From Bacillus cereus ATCC 14579 (GTDB taxonomy: Bacteria > Bacillota > Bacilli > Bacillales > Bacillaceae_G): DNA of 64,000 nt. Numbering within the stretch: position 1 is the stretch's first letter; every line of letters begins with the position of its first letter. The stretch is from contig NC_004722.1 in assembly GCF_000007825.1 (NCBI RefSeq), positions 784,501 to 848,500 of the forward strand. The letters run 5' to 3'. The notes beneath the pieces were generated by a model that made no database searches, was not told the DNA's origin, and saw only the letters and a program-made list of their open reading frames with translations. A program made the position numbers and the translations under genes. Positions 34,771 to 42,352 of the stretch are shown here, piece by piece.

Positions 34771-34922
34771 ATCCCGTTAACGGGCAGTAAGCCCCTCACT
34801 TCAAAATTCAGCGGAAGCAAAGAAAGTTAGGTGGGGGATCAACTGCCCGTAAAAGCCCGATTGGTGCGGGCTAATAATCAGTGGGGATGAACAAAACCCC
34901 ACTGATTAAAGTTTCACTTTAT
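34768..34922 (+). repeat. bcr1 repeat element of the B. cereus group
   Basis: A 145-bp element (34773-34917) flanked by TTTAT direct repeats at 34768-34772 and 34918-34922. It begins CCCGTTAACGGGCAGTAAG, contains CAACTGCCCGTAAAAGCCCG, and ends with the strong hairpin CAGTGGGG...CCCCACTG. These are the features of bcr1, a non-coding mobile-like element known only in this species group. The TTTAT duplication marks an insertion event. Confidence 0.93.
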
Positions 34923-34949
34923 GATCTTTGACAAAAATATGTCATGTAG

Positions 34950-34964
34950 TGAAATTTTATTTCA
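34950..34964. promoter_or_regulatory. TGAAATTTTATTTCA, probable MurR operator
   Basis: TGAAA-N5-TTTCA palindrome about 20 bases upstream of the murQ promoter, of the AT-rich symmetric form typical for RpiR-family operators. Upstream of it TGAC-N8-GTCA (34930-34945) is another dyad. Assignment to MurR is by position. Confidence 0.45.
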
Positions 34965-34982
34965 TAAAATAAGAAAGGGTTA

Positions 34983-35010
34983 TTGATTTTTAGTTTCTTA
35001 AAGTTATAAT
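34983..35010 (+). promoter_or_regulatory. SigA-type promoter of murQPmupG
   Basis: TTGATT at 34983-34988, 16-bp spacer, perfect TATAAT at 35005-35010, 37 bases before the murQ start. Confidence 0.72.
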
Positions 35011-35046
35011 AAAAGTGTGAAATATAATTTTAAAGAGGGTGGAAAT

Positions 35047-35931
35047 ATGTTAGAAAATTTATCGACAGAACATCGTAATGAGAAAACAATGAATCTGGAT
35101 GAAATGAGCATAAAAGAAGTATTGCAAAGTATGAATGAAGAAGATCGAACTGTTGCGTTAGCAGTTGAAAAAGAGATAGAACAAATTGAAAAGGTTGTAC
35201 AGACTGTTATTAAATCTTTTGAAGAAGAGGGACGCTTAATTTACATTGGTGCTGGTACGAGTGGTCGTTTAGGTATCCTAGATGCAGTGGAATGTCCGCC
35301 GACATTTGGCACGGATGATAAAATGGTGCAAGGATTTATAGCAGGTGGATTGAAAGCGTTTACTAAGGCGGTGGAAGGTGCCGAAGATCGCGAAGAGTTA
35401 GCAGAAGAAGATTTAAAAAGTATTGGATTAAATGAGAAAGATACAGTGATTGGAATTGCTGCCAGTGGCAGAACTCCTTACGTAATTGGCGGCTTGAAAT
35501 ACGCACAGAGCGTAGGAGCGAGTACAGCGAGTATTTCTTGTAATAAAAATGCTGAAATAAGTAAATATGCAAATTTAAATGTGGAAGTAGAAACAGGTGC
35601 AGAAATATTAACAGGATCAACGCGTTTAAAAGCTGGTACAGCACAAAAATTAGTGCTGAATATGATTTCAACAGCTTCGATGATTGGTGTAGGAAAAGTA
35701 TATAAAAACTTAATGGTAGATGTTCAATCCACAAATGAAAAGTTAGTAGAACGGTCAAAACGAATTATTGTGGAAGCAACAGGCGCTAGTTATGAAGTAG
35801 CGGCAGAGTATTATGAAAAGGCAGAACGTAACGTAAAAGCTGCCATTGTTATGGTGTTGTTGCAGTGTGAGTATGGGGAAGCACTGGAGAAACTAAAATA
35901 CGCAAAAGGGTTTGTGAAGAAAGCACTATAA
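35047..35931 (+). CDS. murQ: N-acetylmuramic acid 6-phosphate etherase
   Basis: 294 residues, the usual length. MurQ cleaves the lactyl ether of MurNAc-6P to give GlcNAc-6P and D-lactate. Visible motifs: LSTEHRNEKTMNLDEMS at the start, YIGAGTSGRLGILDAVECPPTFG with the catalytic glutamate region in the SIS domain, and AASGRTPYVIGGL. The frame extends upstream to a GTG at 35017, but AGAGGGTGG sets the ATG at 35047. First gene of murQ-murP-mupG, directly downstream of murR and bcr1. Confidence 0.95.
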   Translation: MLENLSTEHRNEKTMNLDEMSIKEVLQSMNEEDRTVALAVEKEIEQIEKVVQTVIKSFEEEGRLIYIGAGTSGRLGILDAVECPPTFGTDDKMVQGFIAGGLKAFTKAVEGAEDREELAEEDLKSIGLNEKDTVIGIAASGRTPYVIGGLKYAQSVGASTASISCNKNAEISKYANLNVEVETGAEILTGSTRLKAGTAQKLVLNMISTASMIGVGKVYKNLMVDVQSTNEKLVERSKRIIVEATGASYEVAAEYYEKAERNVKAAIVMVLLQCEYGEALEKLKYAKGFVKKAL

Positions 35932-35955
35932 AGTAATAGGGAGGGGGATTCTATT

Positions 35956-37320
35956 ATGAAGAAAGAAGAGAGAATGGCCAAGGAAATTTCGGAGCAACTT
36001 GGTGGAATAAAAAATATTCGTAGTATTGCTCATTGTATGACGAGACTACGTTTAACGCTTCATGATGAAAGTAAAGTAAATATGAATCTTTTGAAAAAAG
36101 TTGAAGGCGTTATGGGTGTTATAGAAGATGAGACGCTTCAAGTTGTCGTTGGTCCAGGAACAGTAAATAAAGTAGCAGCTGAAATGGAAGGTTTGACAGG
36201 ACTACGAATTGGTGAGGTAGCAGATCATCACCTTGAAGATATTGGGCAAGAGATGAAATCAGAGATTAAGAAGAAAAATAATACACCGGTGAAAAACTTT
36301 TTACGAAAAATAGGAAGTATTTTCATCCCATTAATTCCGGGGCTTGTTGCGTCAGGAATTATAAACGGGGTTGCTAACTTTGCGAAAAATGCTGGTGCTG
36401 ATCCAAATGCAACGTGGTTACAAATGTTACTACTCATTGGCGGCGGTATCTTTACATTCTTAGGAATTTTAGTCGGCTGGAATACAGCGAAAGAATTTGG
36501 CGGGACACCGGTTCTTGGGGCAATTGCTGGTATTTTAATTTTCAACCCGGCGATGGCAAACGTAAAATTGTTTGGTGAAGCATTAGTGCCCGGACGGGGC
36601 GGATTGTTTGCAGTTATTTTTGCAGCATGGCTTATGGTTGTAGTGGAAAGACAAGTTCGAAAAGCAGTGCCAAACGCAGTTGATATTATCGTGACACCAC
36701 TCATTACTGTATTAGTTGTAAGTATCGTAACGATGTTAGCCATTCAGCCATTAGCAGGTTTCTTATCAGATGGTATTACGAGCGGAATTAATGCTATTTT
36801 AAATATTGGCGGAGCATTTGCTGGCGCAGTACTTGCGGGAACATTTTTACCTCTCGTTATGGTCGGATTGCATCACGGTTTAACACCAATTCATATGGAA
36901 TTTATTAATCAAACACACGTAACACCTTTATTACCAGTGCTCGCAATGGCTGGTGCTGGCCAAGTGGGCGCAGCAATTGCGATTTATGTGAAAACAAAAA
37001 ACAAACGACTTCGAAATGTAATTAAAGGTGGATTGCCAGTTGGCTTTTTAGGAATTGGTGAGCCGTTATTATACGGGGTGACATTACCACTTGGGAAACC
37101 GTTTATTACTGCTTGTTTAGGAGCGGCTGTCGGTGGTGCATTCCAAGCAGTTATGCAAACAGCTTCTCTTGGAATTGGTGTATCAGGGCTATCTTTAATT
37201 CCGTTAATTGCTGACAATAAATATTTACTCTATTTCTTAGGTTTAGTAATTGCATATGCTTTCGGATTTATCTTTACGTATTTCTTCGGATTTAAAGAAG
37301 AAATGGCAGAAAACATATAG
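35956..37320 (+). CDS. murP: PTS EIIBC permease for MurNAc (MurP-like)
   Basis: 454 residues: an N-terminal IIB domain of the glucose/sucrose family with phosphocysteine in RSIAHCMTRLRL (about residue 27), and a IIC membrane domain from about residue 115 with the conserved GLHHGLTPIHMEF and GEPLLYG blocks. No IIA domain is fused, so it must use a shared IIA protein such as that of the glucose system, as E. coli MurP does. GGGAGGGGG precedes the ATG, 25 bases after murQ. Placed between murQ and mupG, so MurNAc or MurNAc-GlcNAc is the likely substrate. Confidence 0.9.
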   Translation: MKKEERMAKEISEQLGGIKNIRSIAHCMTRLRLTLHDESKVNMNLLKKVEGVMGVIEDETLQVVVGPGTVNKVAAEMEGLTGLRIGEVADHHLEDIGQEMKSEIKKKNNTPVKNFLRKIGSIFIPLIPGLVASGIINGVANFAKNAGADPNATWLQMLLLIGGGIFTFLGILVGWNTAKEFGGTPVLGAIAGILIFNPAMANVKLFGEALVPGRGGLFAVIFAAWLMVVVERQVRKAVPNAVDIIVTPLITVLVVSIVTMLAIQPLAGFLSDGITSGINAILNIGGAFAGAVLAGTFLPLVMVGLHHGLTPIHMEFINQTHVTPLLPVLAMAGAGQVGAAIAIYVKTKNKRLRNVIKGGLPVGFLGIGEPLLYGVTLPLGKPFITACLGAAVGGAFQAVMQTASLGIGVSGLSLIPLIADNKYLLYFLGLVIAYAFGFIFTYFFGFKEEMAENI

Positions 37321-37344
37321 AGAAAGGGATTCCTTTCTCTTTTT
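37320..37344 (+). terminator. intra-operon hairpin between murP and mupG
   Basis: 8-bp perfect stem GAGAAAGG/CCTTTCTC, 4-nt loop and five T, directly after the murP stop. It is likely a partial terminator or mRNA-stability element that lowers mupG expression. Confidence 0.75.
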
Positions 37345-37368
37345 CTATTAATAGAAAGGGAGTTTTAT

Positions 37369-38442
37369 ATGATCGGAGTTTCCATTTATCTTTCAAAAGA
37401 ACGAGTAGAGAAACAAGAAGAGTGGCTAAAAGTAGCGAAGGAAAATGGGTTTACATCTATTTTTACATCACTGCACATTCCAGAAGATGATCCAAATACG
37501 TATAAAGAGTTAATTCAAATATTAGGGAAACAAGCTCTTGCACATGAAATGGAGTTAATGGTTGATGTTTTTCCAAAATCGTTACATCATTTAGGGCTAA
37601 CATATGAAAATGTGGAAGAACTATTGGACTGGGGCATTACCGGTTTAAGAATGGATTACGGCATTGCGCCAAAAGAAATTGCAAGCGTATCTCATAAGAT
37701 GAAAGTAGCTTTAAATGCGAGTACGATTACAAAGCCATTTTGGAAAGAATTAATTGCAGAACATATAAGAGTAGAGAATGTAGAAGCGTGGCATAATTTT
37801 TATCCACGTCCAGAGACGGGACTAGCAAAGTCCTTCTTACAAAAACAAAATCAATATTTACAGGAGTGCGGAATAAAAACGATGGCATTTATTCCAGGAG
37901 ATGCGGAAAAACGTGGTCCGTTATATGAAGGGTTACCAACGTTAGAAAAACATCGCAATATGCGCCCGCTTGAAGCGTACTTAGAACTTGTTCAAGATTG
38001 TGGTGTTGATAAAGTATTGATTGGAGATATAAGCGCAAGTTTGGAAAGTATGCAAGAAGTAGCTAGTGCGAGTAGAGGGATTATTCCATTGCGTTACAAA
38101 TCATTTATAACTGATAAAGAAGTATTAAAAGTGGTGGAGCAAGTGCATAAAAATAGACTAGATCCGGCTCGTGATGTTATTCGATCTGTAGAATCAAGGG
38201 AAGGAAATAGAGTGGTTTTACAGCCGATGCATACAATTGTAAGAAAGAAAGGCAGCATTACAATTGATAATGAATTGTACGGTAGATATGCAGGGGAGAT
38301 GCAAGTTGCTACACATGATTTACCTGTAGATGAGAAAGTGAATGTTGTTGGAATAGTTGTGGAAGAGAACGTTTCTTTACTGCCTTATATTGGCGCTGGA
38401 AAAATGTTTCAACTTTTTCTATGCGATAGAATAAAAGCTTGA
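37369..38442 (+). CDS. mupG: 6-phospho-N-acetylmuramidase MupG, paralogue 3
   Basis: 357 residues of the DUF871/MupG family: TIM-barrel N-terminal domain with VSIYLSKERVEKQEEWLKVA and AWHNFYPRPETGLAKSF, plus the C-terminal beta domain with IDNELYGRYAGEMQVA. In S. aureus the mupG-murQ-murP-murR operon imports MurNAc-GlcNAc, and MupG splits the phosphorylated disaccharide before MurQ acts. The same gene set here makes this the canonical copy, in contrast to the two PTS-locus paralogues, from which it differs clearly. AAAGGGAG precedes the ATG. Confidence 0.93.
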   Translation: MIGVSIYLSKERVEKQEEWLKVAKENGFTSIFTSLHIPEDDPNTYKELIQILGKQALAHEMELMVDVFPKSLHHLGLTYENVEELLDWGITGLRMDYGIAPKEIASVSHKMKVALNASTITKPFWKELIAEHIRVENVEAWHNFYPRPETGLAKSFLQKQNQYLQECGIKTMAFIPGDAEKRGPLYEGLPTLEKHRNMRPLEAYLELVQDCGVDKVLIGDISASLESMQEVASASRGIIPLRYKSFITDKEVLKVVEQVHKNRLDPARDVIRSVESREGNRVVLQPMHTIVRKKGSITIDNELYGRYAGEMQVATHDLPVDEKVNVVGIVVEENVSLLPYIGAGKMFQLFLCDRIKA

Positions 38443-38461
38443 ATTAGCGCTATTTTGTAGG

Positions 38462-38495
38462 AAAACATTATCCGTAAAACGGATAATGTTTTTTG
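38462..38495 (+). terminator. intrinsic terminator of the mur operon
   Basis: 14-bp perfect stem (38462-38475 with 38479-38492), 3-nt loop and T-run. Confidence 0.93.
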
Positions 38496-38594
38496 TTTTC
38501 TTTAAAAAAGTATTTGACGAATGAAATAAAATACCGTATTGTTTTGACTTATAAATAAAAGTTCACCATAACAAAACAAAAAGGAGAGTTCAAA

Positions 38595-38999
38595 ATGAAT
38601 CAATATATTGGGAATTTAATTATTCGTATCGTGTTAGGAGTTACGTTCTTTGCACACGGTTTAGCAAAGTTTCAATCAGGTATCGATAACGTAGCAGGAT
38701 GGTTTACAAGCATCGGTTTACCAGGTGGTCTTGCATACGGCGTAGCAACAGTTGAATTAGTTGGTGGTATATTATTAATTATCGGTTTAGGTGTACGATA
38801 TGTAGGATTGTTATTCGCTCTTATTTTAGCTGGAGCTATTGTAAAGGTAAATGGAGCAGCAGGTTTATTAGGAGATGGAAAGAATCCAGGATATGAATTA
38901 GATCTTGCATTATTATCAATGGGTGCGTATTTATTCGTAGTAAAAGCAGAAGGATATGTAGATCGTTTCTTAAAAGAGAAAGTAATGAAAACGAAGTAA
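38595..38999 (+). CDS. DoxX family membrane protein
   Basis: 134 residues with four membrane segments. The start IIRIVLGVTFFAHGLAKFQSGIDNVAGWFTSIGLPGG and VELVGGILLIIGLGVR are typical DoxX. Family members act in redox stress and quinone/thiol homeostasis; the reaction is not settled. AAAAAGGAGAG precedes the ATG. A good promoter (TTGACG-N17-TATTGT, 38514-38542) lies upstream. No terminator separates it from the NTF2-like gene, but a long inverted repeat does. Confidence 0.9.
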   Translation: MNQYIGNLIIRIVLGVTFFAHGLAKFQSGIDNVAGWFTSIGLPGGLAYGVATVELVGGILLIIGLGVRYVGLLFALILAGAIVKVNGAAGLLGDGKNPGYELDLALLSMGAYLFVVKAEGYVDRFLKEKVMKTK

Positions 39000-39086
39000 A
39001 TTTTATTTATAAATTGTTGACTTGAATAATTATTGTAACTATAATGATTACAACTAATGAATTACGAATGAAACAATTTAAATATT

Positions 39087-39131
39087 TTTTTACACAAGAT
39101 GTAACTGAATTGGTTATGTCTTGTGTAAAAA
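39087..39131. repeat. long inverted repeat TTTTTACACAAGA / TCTTGTGTAAAAA
   Basis: 13-bp perfect arms (39087-39099 and 39119-39131) with a 19-nt loop containing a further GTAAC/GTTAT pair. It sits 23 bases before the NTF2-like start codon. It could terminate doxX weakly, or act as an operator or as a 5' UTR hairpin of the next gene. Confidence 0.6.
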
Positions 39132-39153
39132 TAAATAAACGGGAGGAAGTAAT

Positions 39154-39555
39154 ATGCCTAAATCAAATTTAGAAATTATTCAAAGCACGTATGAAGGATC
39201 AGCGTCTTCGAATGCAAAGCATTTAGCAGAAGCCTTCTCTGAAAAAGTGGAATGGACAGAGGCAGAAGGTTTCCCGTACGGCGGAACATATAAAGGCGTA
39301 GAAGCTATAATGGAAAATGTATTTAGCCGTTTAGGATCAGACTGGGATGATTATAAAGCAAGTGTAAATACATATCATGAAGTAAACGGAAAAGATGTAA
39401 TTGTTGCTGAAGGTATGTATTCTGGAGTTTATAAAGAAACAGGAAAATCATTTGAAGCAGAATTTGTTCATGTATGGCAGCTTGAAAATGGAAAAATCGT
39501 GAAGTTTAAGCAGTATGTAGATAGTCATATTGTTAGGGAAGCGATGAAGAGCTAA
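39154..39555 (+). CDS. NTF2-like/SnoaL-fold protein
   Basis: 133 residues of the cone-shaped NTF2/SnoaL fold: NLEIIQSTYEGSASSNAKHLAEAFSEKVEW, GTYKGVEAIMENVFSRL and FVHVWQLENGKIVKFKQYVDS are the typical helix and sheet blocks. These proteins bind small hydrophobic ligands or act as isomerases; no specific activity can be read here. GGGAGGAAG precedes the ATG. Its stop overlaps the next start (TAATG), so the two are translationally coupled. Confidence 0.82.
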   Translation: MPKSNLEIIQSTYEGSASSNAKHLAEAFSEKVEWTEAEGFPYGGTYKGVEAIMENVFSRLGSDWDDYKASVNTYHEVNGKDVIVAEGMYSGVYKETGKSFEAEFVHVWQLENGKIVKFKQYVDSHIVREAMKS

Positions 39556-40040
39556 TGCTTTTTAAATGGATTGTAGGTATATGTATTACCATTATGGTAA
39601 TCATCTCTTCTATAGTTGGCGGAAAGAAATTGCTTGCATATGTGGAAAAAGAAAATACAAATATTCAAACCGAGCGAGCGGCAAACGAAAAAGAGAAAAA
39701 AGCTGCAGAAGAAGCCCCGCAAATTAGTGAAGGTGAAATTATTTCTACTATGCATAAAATGGTGCACCAAAAGGTAAAATCCTCTGAAAAATGGGGATTT
39801 GTAGAGATGACAAAAAAGGAAATTTCTAATGTAAAAAGAGATATTGAAAATAGTACAGGTTTTCAATATAAAATGAAGTTATTTTCTATTATAAATAGAT
39901 GGGAAAAAGGAGATTTTTCTCAAACTGTTGAGGAGCATAACTTTTTATGGAGCCTTCAAGGTGGAGATACTGGCAAGGCGACGGAACGTTTATCGCCAGA
40001 AGAGGAAAAGCAGTATATAAAAGAAATGAAGAGAAAATAA
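39555..40040 (+). CDS. membrane-anchored hypothetical protein (DUF6241-type)
   Basis: 161 residues: an N-terminal membrane helix (about 4-27), a charged coiled-coil stretch (KENTNIQTERAANEKEKKAAEEA), and a helical domain beginning ISEGEIISTMHKMVHQKVKSSEKWGFVEMT. The last part resembles the DUF6241 group of Bacillus proteins, of unknown function. It starts within the stop of the NTF2-like gene. Confidence 0.75.
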   Translation: MLFKWIVGICITIMVIISSIVGGKKLLAYVEKENTNIQTERAANEKEKKAAEEAPQISEGEIISTMHKMVHQKVKSSEKWGFVEMTKKEISNVKRDIENSTGFQYKMKLFSIINRWEKGDFSQTVEEHNFLWSLQGGDTGKATERLSPEEEKQYIKEMKRK

Positions 40041-40072
40041 AAACATCGCCAACCCAGATGACGATGTTTTTT
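40039..40072. terminator. bidirectional intrinsic terminator
   Basis: AAAAACATCG/CGATGTTTTT stem (40039-40048 with 40062-40071) around a 13-nt loop between convergent genes. Confidence 0.82.
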
Positions 40073-40074
40073 CA

Positions 40075-40986
40075 TTAAGAATGTTTTCGCATTAAAGGTC
40101 TAACAGGCTGAACGGCAACAGTTTTAAAATGAGAAAATAAATAACATCCTGTTACAACGACAATTGTCCCTAAAATTTGTATCCACGTTAATTCTTCTCC
40201 GAGGAATATGAATGCTAAAATGGCTGTGAAAATTGGATTGAAGTTTAGAAAAATACCTGATGTAGTTGCGCCTAATTTTTGTACACCAATATTCCAAAAT
40301 ACCATACAAAGAACTGTCGAAATAAGCCCAGTATATAAAAGTGATGTGATGAAAGAAGTATTTATATTTGAAACAGTGAAGCTACCTATGTTAAACGGTA
40401 GTAATAAAATAACGCCGAAAATACCAGAGTACAACGTTGCCATAAGTGGTGTAGTTGTTTTTGTTGCCCATTTACTACAAACAGAATAGATTCCCCAAAT
40501 ACAAACTGCTGCAATCATCCATAAATCGCCGCTATTAAAATGTAGTGAAAATAAAAGCGAGAAATCACCTTTTAATAGGACGAGGATAACCCCGAAGAAT
40601 GAAAGAATCATGGATAGGATTTGAAGTGTATTTACTTTTTCTTTTAGAAATAATACTGAAAATAATGCGATTGAAATTGCATTCAATGTAGAGATAAGAC
40701 CTACATTCGTAGCGGATGTTTTTTCTAATGCTAAAAATTGAAAGATGTTAAAAAGAGCGACCCCTGAAATTCCCATCAATATTAAAGGAAGTATTGCGGT
40801 ACGTGGTGGAAGGATTTTCTTTTCTTTAAACCATACCATCGGTAATAAACAAACAATCGCAATCATCCATCTTAAATTTGTCAGTGTCATCGGCGATGCA
40901 TGATCGACGAGTGATTTTCCAACGACAAAATTTCCTCCCCATAATAAGCTCGTTAGTAATAGTAAAAAGACGTAAAAATAAGGCAT
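40075..40986 (-). CDS. EamA/DMT-superfamily transporter
   Basis: 303 residues with ten membrane segments in two EamA repeats. The first starts LLTSLLWGGNFVVGKSLVDHASPMTLTNLRWMIA and the second starts DLWMIAAVCIWGIYSVCSKW. Such proteins export amino acids and metabolites. The frame opens earlier, but AAGGGGA before the ATG at 40986 sets the start. It is divergent from an Lrp/AsnC regulator gene, a common pairing for amino-acid exporters. Confidence 0.88.
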   Translation of the reverse strand: MPYFYVFLLLLTSLLWGGNFVVGKSLVDHASPMTLTNLRWMIAIVCLLPMVWFKEKKILPPRTAILPLILMGISGVALFNIFQFLALEKTSATNVGLISTLNAISIALFSVLFLKEKVNTLQILSMILSFFGVILVLLKGDFSLLFSLHFNSGDLWMIAAVCIWGIYSVCSKWATKTTTPLMATLYSGIFGVILLLPFNIGSFTVSNINTSFITSLLYTGLISTVLCMVFWNIGVQKLGATTSGIFLNFNPIFTAILAFIFLGEELTWIQILGTIVVVTGCYLFSHFKTVAVQPVRPLMRKHS

Positions 40987-41192
40987 GCTAAAATCCCCTT
41001 TTTTGTAATCAATACGAATTGTAAATAATTTTAGCATTTTTCTTTATTGTGTAATATATTCTTTTGTATAATGGTGAAAACTCGATAAAATCTTTAGTTA
41101 TGAATGATATTTACGGAATGATATTCAGTTTTTTGTAAGGTATAAGGTGTTTTTTCGAATAATCATCGGTAAGAAAAAAGGGGGGAATTGTA

Positions 41193-41687
41193 ATGGAGTC
41201 GTCTGTTATTAAAGTGTTGGATGATTTGGATGTACAAATTTTAGATATATTGCAGAAGGAGTCACAAGTAAGTAATGCAGAGCTGGCACGTCGCGTTAAT
41301 TTATCATCGGCTGCGATGCATGCAAGAATAAAAAGATTGGATGGGGAAGGTTTCATCGATAAGCAAGTTGCGATTTTAAATCAAGAAAAGCTTGGGTTTG
41401 ATTTATTATGTTTTATTTTTATGAGTACAAATATTCATCAATTTGACAAGCTGGAAGTGTTGGAGAAAGAATTAGAATCGATGCCGGAAGTGTTAGAATG
41501 TCACTGTTTAACAGGAGAGTACGATTATTTATTAAAGGTTGCAAATCGTGATCGTAAAGAACTAGAGCAGTTTATTAGAAAGTTGAATAAGCTTGGTATT
41601 ACAAGGATACAGACAAGTTTAGCACTTCGTGAAATTAAATATTCGACGGTATTGCCGATACGAAATGAGGAACCGAGCATCGATTAG
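41193..41687 (+). CDS. Lrp/AsnC-family transcriptional regulator
   Basis: 164 residues: an N-terminal winged helix (about 10-70, LDDLDVQILDILQKESQVSNAELARRVNLSSAAMHARIKRL) and a C-terminal RAM/AsnC ligand domain (about 80-155, MPEVLECHCLTGEYDYLLKV). Lrp-type regulators bind amino acids and often control a divergent exporter, here the EamA protein. Direct repeats of GAATGATATT at 41102 and 41116 in the shared intergenic region could be its site. GGGGGGAAT precedes the ATG. Confidence 0.9.
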   Translation: MESSVIKVLDDLDVQILDILQKESQVSNAELARRVNLSSAAMHARIKRLDGEGFIDKQVAILNQEKLGFDLLCFIFMSTNIHQFDKLEVLEKELESMPEVLECHCLTGEYDYLLKVANRDRKELEQFIRKLNKLGITRIQTSLALREIKYSTVLPIRNEEPSID

Positions 41688-41703
41688 ATTGCTTGGTTTT
41701 TTG
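41671..41703 (+). terminator. intrinsic terminator of the lrp-like gene
   Basis: AACCGAGC/GCTTGGTT stem (one G-T pair) and six T, overlapping the coding 3' end. Confidence 0.75.
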
Positions 41704-41816
41704 TTTGTATAAATTGATTGACGAGGAGAAAAGAGAGATGTATTATTATATAAAATTATGAATTAAAATTCATTTTAAGTTATAAATATTAATATTGAGG
41801 GGCAAGGGGATGTAAT

Positions 41817-42272
41817 ATGAAAATCTGTAATGCAGTGACGAGTGATGTGAAAGAAATTTATAGTCTTATTGAGGTTTATGCAAAAGAGGGAGTTGTTTTA
41901 CCACGTTCTCTTTTGTCTCTTTATCAATATTTGCAATGTTTATATGTTATGAAAGAAGATGAGAGAATTGTTGGAGTTGCTGGATTGCATGTATTAGGAG
42001 AAGATCTTGCAGAAATACGATCGTTAGTAGTTTCGCATACATATGCAGGGAAAGGGATAGGGCGTATGCTCGTAAATCATGTAATGGAGGAAGCTACGAA
42101 AATAAATGTAAGAAGAGTAATTTCCTTAACATATGAAACAGTATTTTTTCAAAAGTGTGGATTTGATTTTATAAATAAAGAAGCGTTGCCAGAGAAAGTA
42201 TGGATTGATTGTAGACATTGTCCAAAGGTGGATTATTGTGATGAAGTGGCGATGGTGCGGTATGTTAGATGA
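41817..42272 (+). CDS. GNAT acetyltransferase with an N-acetylglutamate-synthase-like C-terminus
   Basis: 151-residue GNAT fold. The acetyl-CoA loop is VVSHTYAGKGIGRMLVNHVMEEA, with the core strand LAEIRSLVVS before it. The end, WIDCRHCPKVDYCDEVAMVRYV, resembles the C-terminal motif of ArgA-type and short N-acetylglutamate synthases (W-x-D-C-x-x-C-P...C-D-E). An amino-acid N-acetyltransferase role is therefore plausible. It stands alone and is not near arginine genes, so the substrate is uncertain. Confidence 0.8.
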   Translation: MKICNAVTSDVKEIYSLIEVYAKEGVVLPRSLLSLYQYLQCLYVMKEDERIVGVAGLHVLGEDLAEIRSLVVSHTYAGKGIGRMLVNHVMEEATKINVRRVISLTYETVFFQKCGFDFINKEALPEKVWIDCRHCPKVDYCDEVAMVRYVR

Positions 42273-42290
42273 AAATTTTATAGAGAAAAA

Positions 42291-42323
42291 GTTCCCACTA
42301 TTATTTACATATATAGTGGGAAC
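42291..42323. terminator. hairpin between convergent genes
   Basis: 11-bp perfect arms GTTCCCACTAT/ATAGTGGGAAC with an 11-nt loop. The right side lacks a long T-run, so termination may be weak on the plus strand. Confidence 0.72.
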
Positions 42324-42352
42324 ATATATTTCCATAAGAAATGGACAGGTTA

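Noticed and set aside
34771..34922. Protein-coding or riboswitch function for the region between murR and murQ
   Set aside because: The sequence matches the bcr1 repeat with TTTAT flanks, and no ORF with a ribosome site exists.
35363..35758. 131-residue minus-strand frame
   Set aside because: Antisense shadow of murQ.
36228..36743. 171-residue minus-strand frame
   Set aside because: Antisense shadow of murP, with no ribosome site and no protein-like composition.
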